Part shown: one piece after another, positions 36,181 through 44,603 of the stretch | Layout: every line of letters begins with the position of its first letter | Position numbering within the stretch: position 1 is the first letter of the stretch | Origin: Martelella sp. NC20 | GTDB lineage: Bacteria > Pseudomonadota > Alphaproteobacteria > Rhizobiales > Rhizobiaceae | Direction of reading: 5' to 3' | NCBI RefSeq assembly: GCF_013459645.1 | Contig: NZ_CP054861.1 | Coordinates: forward strand, 788,501 to 852,500 | Length of the DNA: 64,000 bases | The notes under the pieces: generated by a model | Databases searched by the model: none | What the model saw: only the letters and a program-made list of their open reading frames with translations | What the model was told of the DNA's origin: nothing | Position numbers and translations under genes: made by a program

Positions 36181-37408
36181 GGCGACGAAGCTGCCGGCGC
36201 CGCTGCGCCTGATCAAAGGCACACAGTTCGGTCTTTTCTTTGCGGGAAACGGCTTGTCGCTCGTCGGCTCGTGGATGCAGCGGATCGCCTGTAGCTGGCT
36301 GGTCTGGGACTGGACGGGTTCGGCGTTCTGGGTGGGCGTTCTTGCTGCCGGCGACCTTCTTCCCGTTGTGCTGACCGGCCCGTTTGCGGGGGTCGCCGCG
36401 GACCGGTGGAACCGGTTGCGGCAAAACATCTGGGCACAGACCGCCTCCGCCGCACTTGCCGTGCTTATGGCCGTTCTTCTGGCAACCGGCCATCTGGGGC
36501 TCCACGGAACAGTCGTGCTGGTAACCCTGCAGGGTACGCTTGTTGCTGCGATGCAACCGTCACGCCTGGCAATGATTCAGGAGATGGTTCAGCCGGAGGA
36601 TCTGGGCACGGCGGTTGCTCTCAATTCAGTCAACGTCAATCTGGCGCGTCTCCTTGGACCGGCGATCGCGGGGGCGATGATCCTCTATGTCGATATTGTC
36701 TGGGTGTTCATTGCCAACGCGATCGTAACCGCCATTTTTGTGTTCGTCCTCACGCGCCTGCGGCTCACGGCCCAGGAAAAGCGCACCGAAACCGGCTCGT
36801 TTTTCGGCGAAATGAAGGAAGGTTTCATCCATGTCGCGCGGCAGCCCGCACTCCGCCTGATTCTCCTCGTGCTGTTTTGCGGCGGCGTACTGGTCCGCGC
36901 CATGATCGAACTCGTGCCCGCGATCGCCGCCCAGACCTTTTCCAACGCGGCGGCCGGTCTGGCCATTATCACGGCGTCGGCCGCCGCGGGCGCCGTTGGA
37001 GCGGGTCTTACCGTTGGTCGCTCGAAGGTCGAGCGCCTGTTGTTCGGCGTTCTCCTCTGGTGGAGCGTGGGCGCGCTTGCGGCATTCTTTCTCGTGCGTT
37101 CGTCCTCGCCGTTGATGGCTATTCCGATGGCAACCATGCTCGGCGCCGCAGTCACTTGCGGTCTGGTGTCGACACAGACATTCGTGCAACTGACCACGCC
37201 TGGAAAGCTGAGAGGCCGCGTGCTGAGCATACACGGTCTCATCGCGCGCGGCAGCCCCGCGCTCGGCGCCCTCGCCGTCGGTTTTGCCGCCGACCGTATC
37301 GGGCTGAAAGCGTCGATAACAACGGCGTCGGCGCTGCTTATGCTTGTCGTTCTCGTGCTTGCGCCCGTGACCCGGCGGCAGGCCCGCTCGCTCCGGGAAT
37401 TGATGTGA
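36173..37408 (+). CDS. MFS transporter (DUF894/EntS-like)
   Basis: A 411-residue, 12-helix major facilitator. GNGLSLVGSWMQRIACSWLVWDWTGSAFWVGV and the loop GPFAGVAADRWNRLR match the MFS_3 (EntS-like) exporter group. The start at 36173 overlaps the dehydrogenase stop by eight bases, so translation is coupled. It converges on a LysR gene with only three bases between the stops. Confidence 0.85.
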   Translation: MTRATKLPAPLRLIKGTQFGLFFAGNGLSLVGSWMQRIACSWLVWDWTGSAFWVGVLAAGDLLPVVLTGPFAGVAADRWNRLRQNIWAQTASAALAVLMAVLLATGHLGLHGTVVLVTLQGTLVAAMQPSRLAMIQEMVQPEDLGTAVALNSVNVNLARLLGPAIAGAMILYVDIVWVFIANAIVTAIFVFVLTRLRLTAQEKRTETGSFFGEMKEGFIHVARQPALRLILLVLFCGGVLVRAMIELVPAIAAQTFSNAAAGLAIITASAAAGAVGAGLTVGRSKVERLLFGVLLWWSVGALAAFFLVRSSSPLMAIPMATMLGAAVTCGLVSTQTFVQLTTPGKLRGRVLSIHGLIARGSPALGALAVGFAADRIGLKASITTASALLMLVVLVLAPVTRRQARSLRELM

Positions 37409-37411
37409 ACC

Positions 37412-38317
37412 TCAGGTCTTGAATATGTCGAGGCAGAGGTCGCGGAGAATGCGGAAGGCGGTGTCGTGCAGTCGGTTGTTGAGCCGTCTGGTTCGCAACA
37501 CGATCTGAAGCTTCAGAACCAGTTCCGGCTCGACGATGCGGCGGATGCGCAGCAATTTCGCCGTTCTCGTTGTCTTGCGGACGCGCAGCGAAGCCACCGT
37601 GCGACCAAAGCCGTCATTGGCGAGATCGAAGGTCGTATCGAGAGCGTCAAGTTCGCAATCGACCAGCAGCTTGGCGCCTTCGCGCGCAAGCGCTGTTTCG
37701 AGTATCTCGCGCACACGGTTGGGACGGCTGGTGATGATAAGCGGTATGTCCGTCAGTGCGGTCAACGGCAGCGGAGGCCCTTCGATCTCGCTCTCGCCCT
37801 CGGGCATCTTCTCGAACAGGTGCAGCTTTTCCTCAAGCAGGTCATGGATTTCCAGCATCGAGTTGGTCGGAGCATCAAAAAGCACCGCCATGTCGAGGCG
37901 CCCCGAAATCAGGGATTCCTGAAGCTGTGTCGAACGACCGGTGAGCACATGCACCTTCGCCTCGGGCAGTTCTCCCCTCAGTTTCCGGATGAGCGGGGTG
38001 CTGATCGTTCCGGACAGCGATCCAGGCATACCGATTGCAATCGAACCGGTGCGCCCGAGACGCGCATTCTCCATATCCTCATAAGTTCGCTCGTGCAGGT
38101 CCAGCAGGGAGCGCGCATGGCCGAGCAACCGGTCGCCGGCTTCGGTCGTGGTGACACCACGTCCGTCGCGCACCAGCAGCCGCTCCTGAAGCTCCGTCTC
38201 GAGGTTGTTGACCTGCCTGCTCAGCGCCGACTGAGCGATATGCAGAAATGCCGCCGCCCTGCTGAAACTGCCGAGTTCAACAACACGAATGAAATAGTTG
38301 AGTTGTCGGATGTCCAT
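37412..38317 (-). CDS. LysR-family transcriptional regulator
   Basis: A 301-residue standard LysR protein. The N-terminal HTH is FSRAAAFLHIAQSALSRQVNNLE (about 18-40), and the effector domain follows from about residue 90 (GSIAIGMPGSLSG). The ATG at 38317 begins the canonical MDIRQLNYF. An upstream in-frame TTG at 38341 is possible but unlikely. It is divergent from the rubredoxin gene and probably controls that operon. The IAQSALSRQV recognition helix is of the NAC/CynR-like style. Confidence 0.88.
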   Translation of the reverse strand: MDIRQLNYFIRVVELGSFSRAAAFLHIAQSALSRQVNNLETELQERLLVRDGRGVTTTEAGDRLLGHARSLLDLHERTYEDMENARLGRTGSIAIGMPGSLSGTISTPLIRKLRGELPEAKVHVLTGRSTQLQESLISGRLDMAVLFDAPTNSMLEIHDLLEEKLHLFEKMPEGESEIEGPPLPLTALTDIPLIITSRPNRVREILETALAREGAKLLVDCELDALDTTFDLANDGFGRTVASLRVRKTTRTAKLLRIRRIVEPELVLKLQIVLRTRRLNNRLHDTAFRILRDLCLDIFKT

Positions 38318-38431
38318 TGCTCCCCCGACAAAACTTGCCAAAATGAGATATCTGATAGGTTATTATCGCTTATTGTCATAGGCAAGCCGTATCCGTAAGT
38401 TTCATGAAAGAATGTCGTCAGGGAGGATTTG
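38318..38431. promoter_or_regulatory. Divergent promoter region (LysR / rubredoxin operon)
   Basis: A 114-bp gap, AT-rich at 38340-38385 (ATGAGATATCTGATAGGTTA and following), as expected for a LysR-controlled divergent promoter. Several ATA/TAT pairs are present, but no clean T-N11-A box with symmetric ends stands out. Confidence 0.4.
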
Positions 38432-38617
38432 ATGACAGACGAGACAGTCTGGCGTGTTTGGGAATGTGTGCTTTGCGGCTATCGCTATGATGAAGCCGAA
38501 GGCGATCCTGATGGTGGCGTGTCGCCCGGCACCCGCTGGGAAGATGTTCCCGAGGATTGGGTTTGCCCGGAATGCGGTGCAAGAAAGGTCGATTTTGACA
38601 TGCAGGTCGTTTCCTGA
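38432..38617 (+). CDS. Rubredoxin
   Basis: A 61-residue rubredoxin: one iron bound by four cysteines in two knuckles, Cys12-Cys15 ([16 protein letters not shown]) and Cys45-Cys48 ([13 protein letters not shown]), with the typical aromatic and Pro spacing. It is a cytoplasmic one-electron carrier. GGGAGGATTTG lies before the ATG. Its stop overlaps the reductase start by one base (TGATG), so both are translated together. It usually serves an oxygenase such as AlkB, but no such enzyme is next to it here. Confidence 0.93.
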   Translation: MTDETVWRVWECVLCGYRYDEAEGDPDGGVSPGTRWEDVPEDWVCPECGARKVDFDMQVVS

Positions 38618-39792
38618 TGGTTGCCGAAACGTCCGACACATGCGTGATTGTCGGTGCGTCCCACGCGGGAATTTCGCTCGCATCGGCGCTTCGTTCCGCA
38701 GGCTGGAGCGCTCCCATTGTGGTGTTTGGCGATGAGAATGGCCTCCCCTACCATCGACCGCATTTATCGAAGGAAGCGCTCCACGGAGATGTCGAGCCGA
38801 AACCGCTCCGGCCGGCCGATTTCTATGACAAACAGGAGATCGATCGCCGAAGGGCGTCGGTTGCCTCGATCGACCGCAATGCCGGCCGTATCACGCTCGA
38901 CGATGGTAGCACGGTCGCCTATGGCAAGCTGGTACTGGCGACGGGCGCGGTTGCACGCAGGCTTCCCGATGAGATCGCCGGTGCGGACAAGGCGCTTTTG
39001 CTGCGCAATCGCACCGACTGGCGGCAGTTGGTCGGGAACTTGTCGACCGCGGAACGCATCGCCATCATCGGCGGCGGGCTGATCGGTCTCGAAATCGCCG
39101 CAGCGGCACAGATCAGAGGACTTGCCGTCACGGTGTGCGAAAACGCAGATCGGTTGATGGTGCGCAGCCTCTACCCCGCAATGTCCACCGAGGTTCGTGA
39201 CCGGCATGTTGCGAATGGCATCGATATTCGCCTGTCGGCTTCGGTCAGGGCTATATCCGACAGCGGCCTGGAAATGGCCGATGGCGAGCACATCGATGCC
39301 GACGTGGTGCTTGCCGCAACCGGCAGCCGCGCGCGCGACGAACTGGCGCGAAATGCAGGATTGGCCACGGATGACGGCGTGATCACGAGCGCATGCGGCG
39401 CGACCGCCGATCCTTCTATCTATGCACTTGGCGATTGCGCCCGCTGGCGCGAAGGCAGGCGGCATGTTCGCCATGAAAGCGTCGCTGCAACCCTTTGGCA
39501 GGCGAAATGCGTGGCCGCCGCTCTGATGCGACAGGATAACCCAGTTGCCGAACCGTTGCGGCTTTGGTCCAATCAGGGGGCGATACGCATTCAGATGGCG
39601 GGACCGGTCGTTGCCGGTGCGCGCGTCGAGGTCGAAAGACTGGAGCACAACGGCATGCTGCTTCGTGCTTATGAGGGCGATCGCCTGCTCGCCGTTCAGA
39701 CGCTCGACGCGCCGAGAGCATTCGCCTCGGAAGTTTCACGATTGAGCGCCCTTGGTAGAGAACCCGCCGCGCCTTCCATGCGTCGGGCGTGA
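38617..39792 (+). CDS. FAD-dependent rubredoxin/ferredoxin reductase
   Basis: A 391-residue pyridine-nucleotide-disulphide-type flavoprotein. The FAD site is CVIVGASHAGISLASALR, the NAD(P)H site IAIIGGGLIGLEIAAAA near residue 150, and the second FAD motif SIYALGDCARW near 270. There is no redox disulphide. It resembles reductases of the rubredoxin/BphA4/putidaredoxin group, which pass electrons from NAD(P)H to a small iron protein, here the rubredoxin encoded immediately upstream. Confidence 0.88.
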   Translation: MVAETSDTCVIVGASHAGISLASALRSAGWSAPIVVFGDENGLPYHRPHLSKEALHGDVEPKPLRPADFYDKQEIDRRRASVASIDRNAGRITLDDGSTVAYGKLVLATGAVARRLPDEIAGADKALLLRNRTDWRQLVGNLSTAERIAIIGGGLIGLEIAAAAQIRGLAVTVCENADRLMVRSLYPAMSTEVRDRHVANGIDIRLSASVRAISDSGLEMADGEHIDADVVLAATGSRARDELARNAGLATDDGVITSACGATADPSIYALGDCARWREGRRHVRHESVAATLWQAKCVAAALMRQDNPVAEPLRLWSNQGAIRIQMAGPVVAGARVEVERLEHNGMLLRAYEGDRLLAVQTLDAPRAFASEVSRLSALGREPAAPSMRRA

Positions 39793-39825
39793 ATTGACAA
39801 CAACACAGCAGGGAGGAGACCCGCC

Positions 39826-40575
39826 ATGCAGATCGTATCCTACGCAGAAAAAGAGCCGCAGCGTTTCAAGCGCGGGCGCGGCTGGAAAGTAAACCTGTTC
39901 GGCCAGAATTCCGACGTTCCTGGAAAGGAGTTGCAGGCTTTCCGGATCGACATGAGCTCGAATATGCAGCTCGACAGCCACTTCCATATCGTTGACCAGT
40001 TCCAGATCTTCATCGCCGGAAGCGGTGTCATCGGACGCGATCGCGCGGACATGATCACGGCCCACTATGCCGATCACCATACCGGCTATGGGCCTCTTGT
40101 GGCGGATGGAAACGGCATGTCCTACCTGACCCTGCGCTCGAAAACCGACGCTGGCCTGGTCAAGCTCTCCACGCCGAATGTTCGCGAACAGCTGAAGCCC
40201 ACCAAACGCCGTCACCGCGTCTCGGAGAAGGTCGTATTGTCCATCCCTCCCGTTTTAGAGCACCGCGAAGAGGTGACGACGGAAACGGTCATGCCGGAGA
40301 AGCCCGGAGATGACGGCATGACCGTGAAGGTCTACCGAATGGGGTCCGGCATGGAAACCAGGGCTCCCGATACCGATGGCACCGGCGGATACTTCGTCAT
40401 CGTCATGAATGGCAGCCTTATCCATGACGGCGCTGAGTACGAGCCCTGGTCGCTTCTGTGGGTATCGAAAACCGAAGCGGCGCCGGTGCTGAAAGCGGGA
40501 GAGAAAGGGCTCGAAGCCATGGTGACCGTCTTTCCGGTGTGGGACGAGTGGATGCAGCAGGTCGGAGAGGATTGA
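39826..40575 (+). CDS. Cupin-like protein of unknown function
   Basis: A 249-residue soluble protein with two cupin-like halves. In the first half His52 and His54 (DSHFHIVDQFQIF) fit the HxH of cupin motif 1, but Gln58 takes the place of the usual Glu. HYADHHTGYGP may provide further ligands. The second half (VKVYRMGSGMETR, YFVIVMNGSL) keeps the fold pattern without histidines. No signal peptide is seen. AGGGAGGAGACC precedes the gene. It lies in one operon with rubredoxin and its reductase, so it might be an iron oxygenase or its accessory. This is inference from context only. Confidence 0.6.
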   Translation: MQIVSYAEKEPQRFKRGRGWKVNLFGQNSDVPGKELQAFRIDMSSNMQLDSHFHIVDQFQIFIAGSGVIGRDRADMITAHYADHHTGYGPLVADGNGMSYLTLRSKTDAGLVKLSTPNVREQLKPTKRRHRVSEKVVLSIPPVLEHREEVTTETVMPEKPGDDGMTVKVYRMGSGMETRAPDTDGTGGYFVIVMNGSLIHDGAEYEPWSLLWVSKTEAAPVLKAGEKGLEAMVTVFPVWDEWMQQVGED

Positions 40576-40577
40576 GC

Positions 40578-41303
40578 ATGCCGGTCTCGGACAGTGTGCG
40601 CCGCGACCTGGCGCCCCACGGCGTGCTGCGTGCAGCGCTTAACCATGGCAATCGCGTTCTGGTAAACCGTGATGCGAATGGCGACGCCTTCGGCATCACG
40701 GTGGACATCGCCCGTGCGCTTGCCGACGAGATCGGCCTGGAACTCACCCTCATTGACCATGAACGCGCCATCGACGTCTCGTCGACGGCCGGAGACGATC
40801 TCTGGGATATTTGTTTCCTCGCCGTCGATCCGAAGCGCGCGGAAACGATCGCCTTTACCCATCCCTATATCCGGATCGAGGGCTGCTTTCTGGTCGCGCA
40901 AGGCGTCGGGATCACCGATCCCGATGCGCTCGTCGCCGCTGACGTCGCCATCAGCTCCGTGGAGGGCAGCGCCTATACGCTTCATCTGGCACGTCAACCG
41001 GTTTCGGACAAACTGGTGATTTTTCCTGACTTCCAATCGGCTCTCGCGGCGATGGACGCAGGACAGGTCGCCGCGATTGCCGGTGTGCGACAGCCCTTGC
41101 TCCATGAAGCGGAAAAACGGCCCGGATCCAGAGTGCTCGATCCGCCTTTCATGGAAATACTCCAGGCCATGGGCACGCCCGCGAGCCGGAGCGAAGCGGC
41201 GGTGTTTCTCAAGACCTTTATCACCGACCTCACCCGCTCCGGCAGGGTCGGCCAGATACTCGAACGCCATGGCGTATCTGCGGAGTGTGCCGATATTTTC
41301 TGA
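40578..41303 (+). CDS. Signal-less periplasmic-binding-fold (SBP_bac_3) protein, possible enzyme
   Basis: A 241-residue protein with the fold of amino-acid-binding proteins (LRAALNHGNRVLV, GITVDIARALADEIGLEL, WDICFLAVDPKRAETIAFTHPYI, ISSVEGSAY) but no signal peptide. The start at 40578 follows GGAGAGGATTG directly after the cupin stop. Cytoplasmic members of this fold include cyclohexadienyl/arogenate dehydratase-type enzymes and thiamine-precursor proteins, so a catalytic role on a small acid is possible. No ABC permease is in this operon. A secreted role through an unrecognised leader is less likely. Confidence 0.65.
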   Translation: MPVSDSVRRDLAPHGVLRAALNHGNRVLVNRDANGDAFGITVDIARALADEIGLELTLIDHERAIDVSSTAGDDLWDICFLAVDPKRAETIAFTHPYIRIEGCFLVAQGVGITDPDALVAADVAISSVEGSAYTLHLARQPVSDKLVIFPDFQSALAAMDAGQVAAIAGVRQPLLHEAEKRPGSRVLDPPFMEILQAMGTPASRSEAAVFLKTFITDLTRSGRVGQILERHGVSAECADIF

Positions 41304-41449
41304 GCGAAGCCGGCTTTGCTTCCTTCCATTCATCTTCCGCGCTGTCGGTGTTTCATCACGGCGAAATAGGCAGCTTCCCTTCGCCGCCCAACTCGCTTGA
41401 TGTTTTGCTATTGCAAAATTGAATTTAACATTATGAGAAAAAATGGCTT

Positions 41450-41700
41450 TTATGGCTGCACTTCGAACAGCAGCGATGGGAGACACTGACCCAGTGGGAT
41501 GCTGCGCTCACCTCCTGAACGGCACCGCGCTTCACGCGCTATCTCGCTGATCACACCCGCCATCGCTGCGGGACGCGTCTTGTGCTCGGCAACGCACTGG
41601 TCGCGCATCTGGCTGCAGCGTTGCGGGAATGCAGGATCGAGATATGGACGGGCGTTGAAACACCGTGCTCCTGAAGAGTGAGGGACGGATCAGTGGCCTT
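41450..41700 (+). pseudogene. Remnant of FAD-dependent (fumarate reductase/KstD-like) oxidoreductase
   Basis: In frame from 41531 the text reads FTRYLADHTRHRCGTRLVLGN, continuing ALVAHLAAALRECRIEIWTG. This is the mid-protein segment typical of FAD-dependent 3-ketosteroid-dehydrogenase/fumarate-reductase-like flavoproteins. A stop at 41672-41674 follows, and the neighbouring frame continues VLLKSEGRISGL, so a frameshift is present. Both ends are missing and no FAD-binding N-terminus was found. It is non-functional. Confidence 0.65.
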
Positions 41701-42041
41701 GCAAGGTCGCGCGCTGGCTGACCCAGAATGGCAAGAAGGTGCGCATTGTCGAACGCCTCACCGGTGCGATCAACATTCCCGTTGGCCCGCTCGAACAAAA
41801 ACATGCTGCTCCGCATACTTGCCCACGAGCGCATCGAAATATTGACGAAAACCACGGTCGAGGAAATCGGTGAGGACATGGTCCGCGCGCGTGATCCGGA
41901 TGACGAGATGATCGAACTGCGGTCGGCCTGAAGCCGGACAACACGTTCTTCGCCGAACTGGCTGGTCGCTTTCCCGGTGAGATCTACGCGAATCGGGGAT
42001 TGCGACAAGCCGGAGAACATCATGAAGGCAGTGGCTGGCAG
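41701..42041 (+). pseudogene. Remnant of NADH:flavin oxidoreductase (Old Yellow Enzyme / 2,4-dienoyl-CoA reductase type)
   Basis: Three frames carry consecutive pieces of the C-terminal NAD/FAD region: ARWLTQNGKKVRIVERLTG, then NKNMLLRILAHERIEILTKT with VEEIGEDMV, then VGLKPDNTFFAELAGRFPGE and IGDCDKPENIMKAVAG. At least two frameshifts are needed to join them. The N-terminal barrel domain is absent. It merges directly into the next remnant. Confidence 0.72.
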
Positions 42042-42355
42042 CCGTTTGACGAATTCATTACCTATGCCAAGGAGAGCACGGGCAAGGTGACCTATGCGAC
42101 ATCCGGTGCAGGATCGACCATGCCCTCAGCGTCATCGTCGCGCCGAAGGGCACGCCGAAGGAAATCGTGGTCAAACTCGATACGGCATTCCACAAGGCCA
42201 TGGACACGCCGGACTTTCAGGAAACCCTCGATCGCCTCGTTGCGACCAAAGGCTACCGGGGACCCGAAGAGCTTGACGCCTACCTTCAGGGCGTGATCGC
42301 CAATTTTGGCAACGTCCTTGACCAACTCGGGATTCCGACAGCTAAATCCCAGTAA
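42042..42355 (+). pseudogene. Internally deleted Bug/TctC-type binding-protein remnant
   Basis: The first piece, PFDEFITYAKESTGKVTYAT, is the middle of a tripartite-tricarboxylate (Bug) binding protein. After an internal deletion near 42118 another frame carries the C-terminal part VIVAPKGTPKEIVVKLDTAF and, in the last 62 codons, ETLDRLVATKGYRGPEELDAY to the stop at 42353-42355. The signal peptide and the N-terminal half are gone. With the two preceding remnants it marks a decayed catabolic operon. Confidence 0.72.
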
Positions 42356-42372
42356 GGGTCGCGCAACAGCAG

Positions 42373-42401
42373 AAGGCGTCCCGTTTCGGGGCGCCTTTTT
42401 T
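42373..42401 (+). terminator. Rho-independent terminator of the decayed operon
   Basis: The stem AAGGCGTCCC (42373-42382) pairs with GGGGCGCCTT (42388-42397) with one G-T pair around GTTTC, followed by a run of Ts to 42401. It lies 18 bases after the Bug-remnant stop and is still intact. Confidence 0.85.
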
Positions 42402-42478
42402 GAAAGCGATGGCTCGGCTTACAGATACGTTCTGTTCCGGTGTGCCCGGACAGCGCGATGCGCAGATTCAATAGGTTA

Positions 42479-42516
42479 GAGCGGTCTTTGTGCGTTCGAA
42501 TGGACGCACGGCGCTC
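42479..42516. repeat. Palindromic element of rhizobial intergenic type
   Basis: Nested inverted repeats: outer GAGCG (42479-42483) with CGCTC (42512-42516), and inner GTGCGT (42490-42495) with ACGCAC (42504-42509). Similar GAGCG...CGCTC intergenic palindromes are common in Hyphomicrobiales genomes. It lies just after the 3' end of the dienelactone hydrolase gene (minus strand) and could also end that transcript. Only one copy was noticed in the window. Confidence 0.5.
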
Positions 42517-42524
42517 CAGTTCCC

Positions 42525-43427
42525 TTATTCTTGCGGCAGGTAACGATTGAACCATTCGATTGTCCGCGACCAGGCAAGCTCGGCGGCGGCTTCGTCGTAG
42601 CGCGGCGTCGAATCATTGTGGAAGCCGTGATTGGCCCCTTCATAGATATAGGCTTCATAGGTCTTGCCGGCAGCGTCGAGCGCATCGCGATAGGCGGGCC
42701 AGCCGGCATTCACGCGTTCGTCGAGACCGCCATAGTGCAGCAGCACCGGCGCCTCGATACGGGCAACATCGGCCGCATCCGGCTGCCGTCCGTAAAACGG
42801 CACAGCGGCGCCGAGTTCCGGATAGGCGACCGCCGCCGCATTGGCGACCCCGCCGCCGTAGCAGAAGCCGGTGATGCCGACCTTGCCGGTCACAGCCTCG
42901 TCCGCCATCAGAAACTCCACGGCAGCGAAGAAATCATTCATCAGTTTCTCGCCGTCGACCTGCTGCTGGAGGGCGCGCCCCTCTTCGTCATTGCCGGGAT
43001 AGCCGCCCATCGGCGTCAGGCCATCCGGCGCCATGGCGATGAAGCCGGCCTTGGCCAGACGGCGGGCAACGTCCTGAATATAGGGATTGAGGCCGCGATT
43101 TTCGTGCACCACGACCACGCCTGGCGCGGTCTCGACGCCGGTCGGACGAACGTAATAGGCCCGCATCTCGCCGTGGCCGTTCGGCGACGGGTAGGTGATC
43201 CACTCGGCCAGAATATCGGGATCATTGAAGCTGACCTGCTCGGCCCTCGCGTAGTCGGGGCTCATCATGCCCAACACAGCCGCCGCCGTGAGACCGCCGA
43301 CCGTGTACTTGCCGGCGCGCTCGAGAAACTCGCGCTTGGTGATCATGCCATGGGCGTAAAAGTCATAGAGCTCGAGAAGCTCCGGGCTGAAATCCTTGGC
43401 GGTCAACCGTTGCTGATGCTCGTTCAT
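42525..43427 (-). CDS. Dienelactone hydrolase family protein
   Basis: A 300-residue alpha/beta hydrolase of the dienelactone hydrolase (carboxymethylenebutenolidase) family. The triad is visible as the Cys nucleophile in GITGFCYGGGVANA, Asp in YGGLDERVN and His in EGANHGFHND. The N-terminal 65 residues carry TKREFLERAGKYTVGGLTAA, a Tat-like export signal in which Lys-Arg replaces the twin Arg. The start at 43427 has a GGGAGAGAGTGGC leader. It probably stands alone, followed by a palindrome. Its role in ring-cleavage lactone hydrolysis is possible but not shown by neighbours. Confidence 0.85.
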   Translation of the reverse strand: MNEHQQRLTAKDFSPELLELYDFYAHGMITKREFLERAGKYTVGGLTAAAVLGMMSPDYARAEQVSFNDPDILAEWITYPSPNGHGEMRAYYVRPTGVETAPGVVVVHENRGLNPYIQDVARRLAKAGFIAMAPDGLTPMGGYPGNDEEGRALQQQVDGEKLMNDFFAAVEFLMADEAVTGKVGITGFCYGGGVANAAAVAYPELGAAVPFYGRQPDAADVARIEAPVLLHYGGLDERVNAGWPAYRDALDAAGKTYEAYIYEGANHGFHNDSTPRYDEAAAELAWSRTIEWFNRYLPQE

Positions 43428-43609
43428 GCCACTCTCTCCCTCGTCTGCGGCCCCCATGGCCCGCTTCAATCCTGCCGCAACCGATTGCCGCGACCCGAGC
43501 AAGCTTAGGCATGCGCGAAGCCTTCCTGCAACCGTCAAGTTTCAACCTCACCTTGATTTGATCACAACGTGAAAGAGCGCTGAAAACGGCAGCGTCGTTC
43601 CGCCAGAAT

Positions 43610-44512
43610 TCAATCGTTACCGGTATAGCCGAGCCCTTCCAGCAATTGCCGCATAACCCCCAGAACGGCACGCGCTGCCGGATCCACGCCCTGCGTTCTG
43701 AATTTCGCATGGATCGGGGTGGCCGGTATGGCCGGGCTGGTGCGCAGAATTCTGAGTTCGCCGCGCAGCCGATAAGGTTCCGTCATGCGAACCGGCAGAA
43801 CACCGACCGCCGCGCCGCTCGTAACCACATGGGCCAGCATCGAGACGCTGCTGCAGATGTCTTCTCTTTGCGGGGCGAGGCCGGCGGACGCAAACCAGCT
43901 TTTGACCTGCCGGAAATTGATGCTCCCCGGATCATTGGTGACGATCGGCACGTCGATCAGGTCGCGCGGCCGCACGAGGTCAGGCAACGACCAGTTGGCG
44001 CCCGCGACCCAGCTTGTTTCCTGCAACCCCATGGGCGAGAGCGTGAAATCCGGATGCTCGCTCGGGTTCACCAGAAATGCGATATCGAGCTCGTGGCTCT
44101 GAAGTCGCGGCTCGAGGTCTGAAGAAATGCCGACAGCGATCTCCAGTTTCAGCAGGGTATGGCGATCACGCAACTGCTGCATCAACAGAGGGAGGCACAC
44201 CAGCGCCAGTCCCTCTGCGACGCCAATCCTGACAGGACCACGCAGTTGCGCCGGCTCAGAGGCCGATTCCATCTCCTCGACTTCCCTCAGGATACGTTCG
44301 GCCCGGAACAGTACCTCCTGTCCGGACGGGGTTATCCGCAAGCCGCGCCCCTGACGTTCCGTCAATGGCATGTCGAATTGTGACTGCAACAATTTCAGCC
44401 TTTGTGACACGGATGGCTGGCTCAGGTGGAGCCGTTGCGATGCCGCCTCGACGGAGCCGAGTGTTACCGTCCAGTAAAAAGCTTCCAGTTGGGCCAGTGT
44501 CATTCGAATCAT
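43610..44512 (-). CDS. LysR-family transcriptional regulator
   Basis: A 300-residue LysR protein with HTH SVEAASQRLHLSQPSVSQRLKLL (about 20-42) and a normal effector domain from about 90 (GPVRIGVAEGLALV). The ATG at 44512 has AGGA seven bases upstream; further in-frame starts lie at 44503. It is divergent from the sugar-acid dehydratase/TRAP operon and is very probably its regulator. Confidence 0.88.
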   Translation of the reverse strand: MIRMTLAQLEAFYWTVTLGSVEAASQRLHLSQPSVSQRLKLLQSQFDMPLTERQGRGLRITPSGQEVLFRAERILREVEEMESASEPAQLRGPVRIGVAEGLALVCLPLLMQQLRDRHTLLKLEIAVGISSDLEPRLQSHELDIAFLVNPSEHPDFTLSPMGLQETSWVAGANWSLPDLVRPRDLIDVPIVTNDPGSINFRQVKSWFASAGLAPQREDICSSVSMLAHVVTSGAAVGVLPVRMTEPYRLRGELRILRTSPAIPATPIHAKFRTQGVDPAARAVLGVMRQLLEGLGYTGND

Positions 44513-44603
44513 CAACTTTTCCTATGTGTTTAGCTCAAATAATCCGATTGGAAAAAGAACATACAATATATTAATGCGGAGAGAGATAGTTCAGGGAGGA
44601 AAA
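44513..44603. promoter_or_regulatory. Divergent promoter gap (LysR / dehydratase-TRAP operon)
   Basis: A 91-bp AT-rich gap (for example AGAACATACAATATATTAAT at about 44557-44576) with the dehydratase ribosome site GGGAGGA at its right end. It is the expected LysR operator region, but no symmetric box was identified with confidence. Confidence 0.4.
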
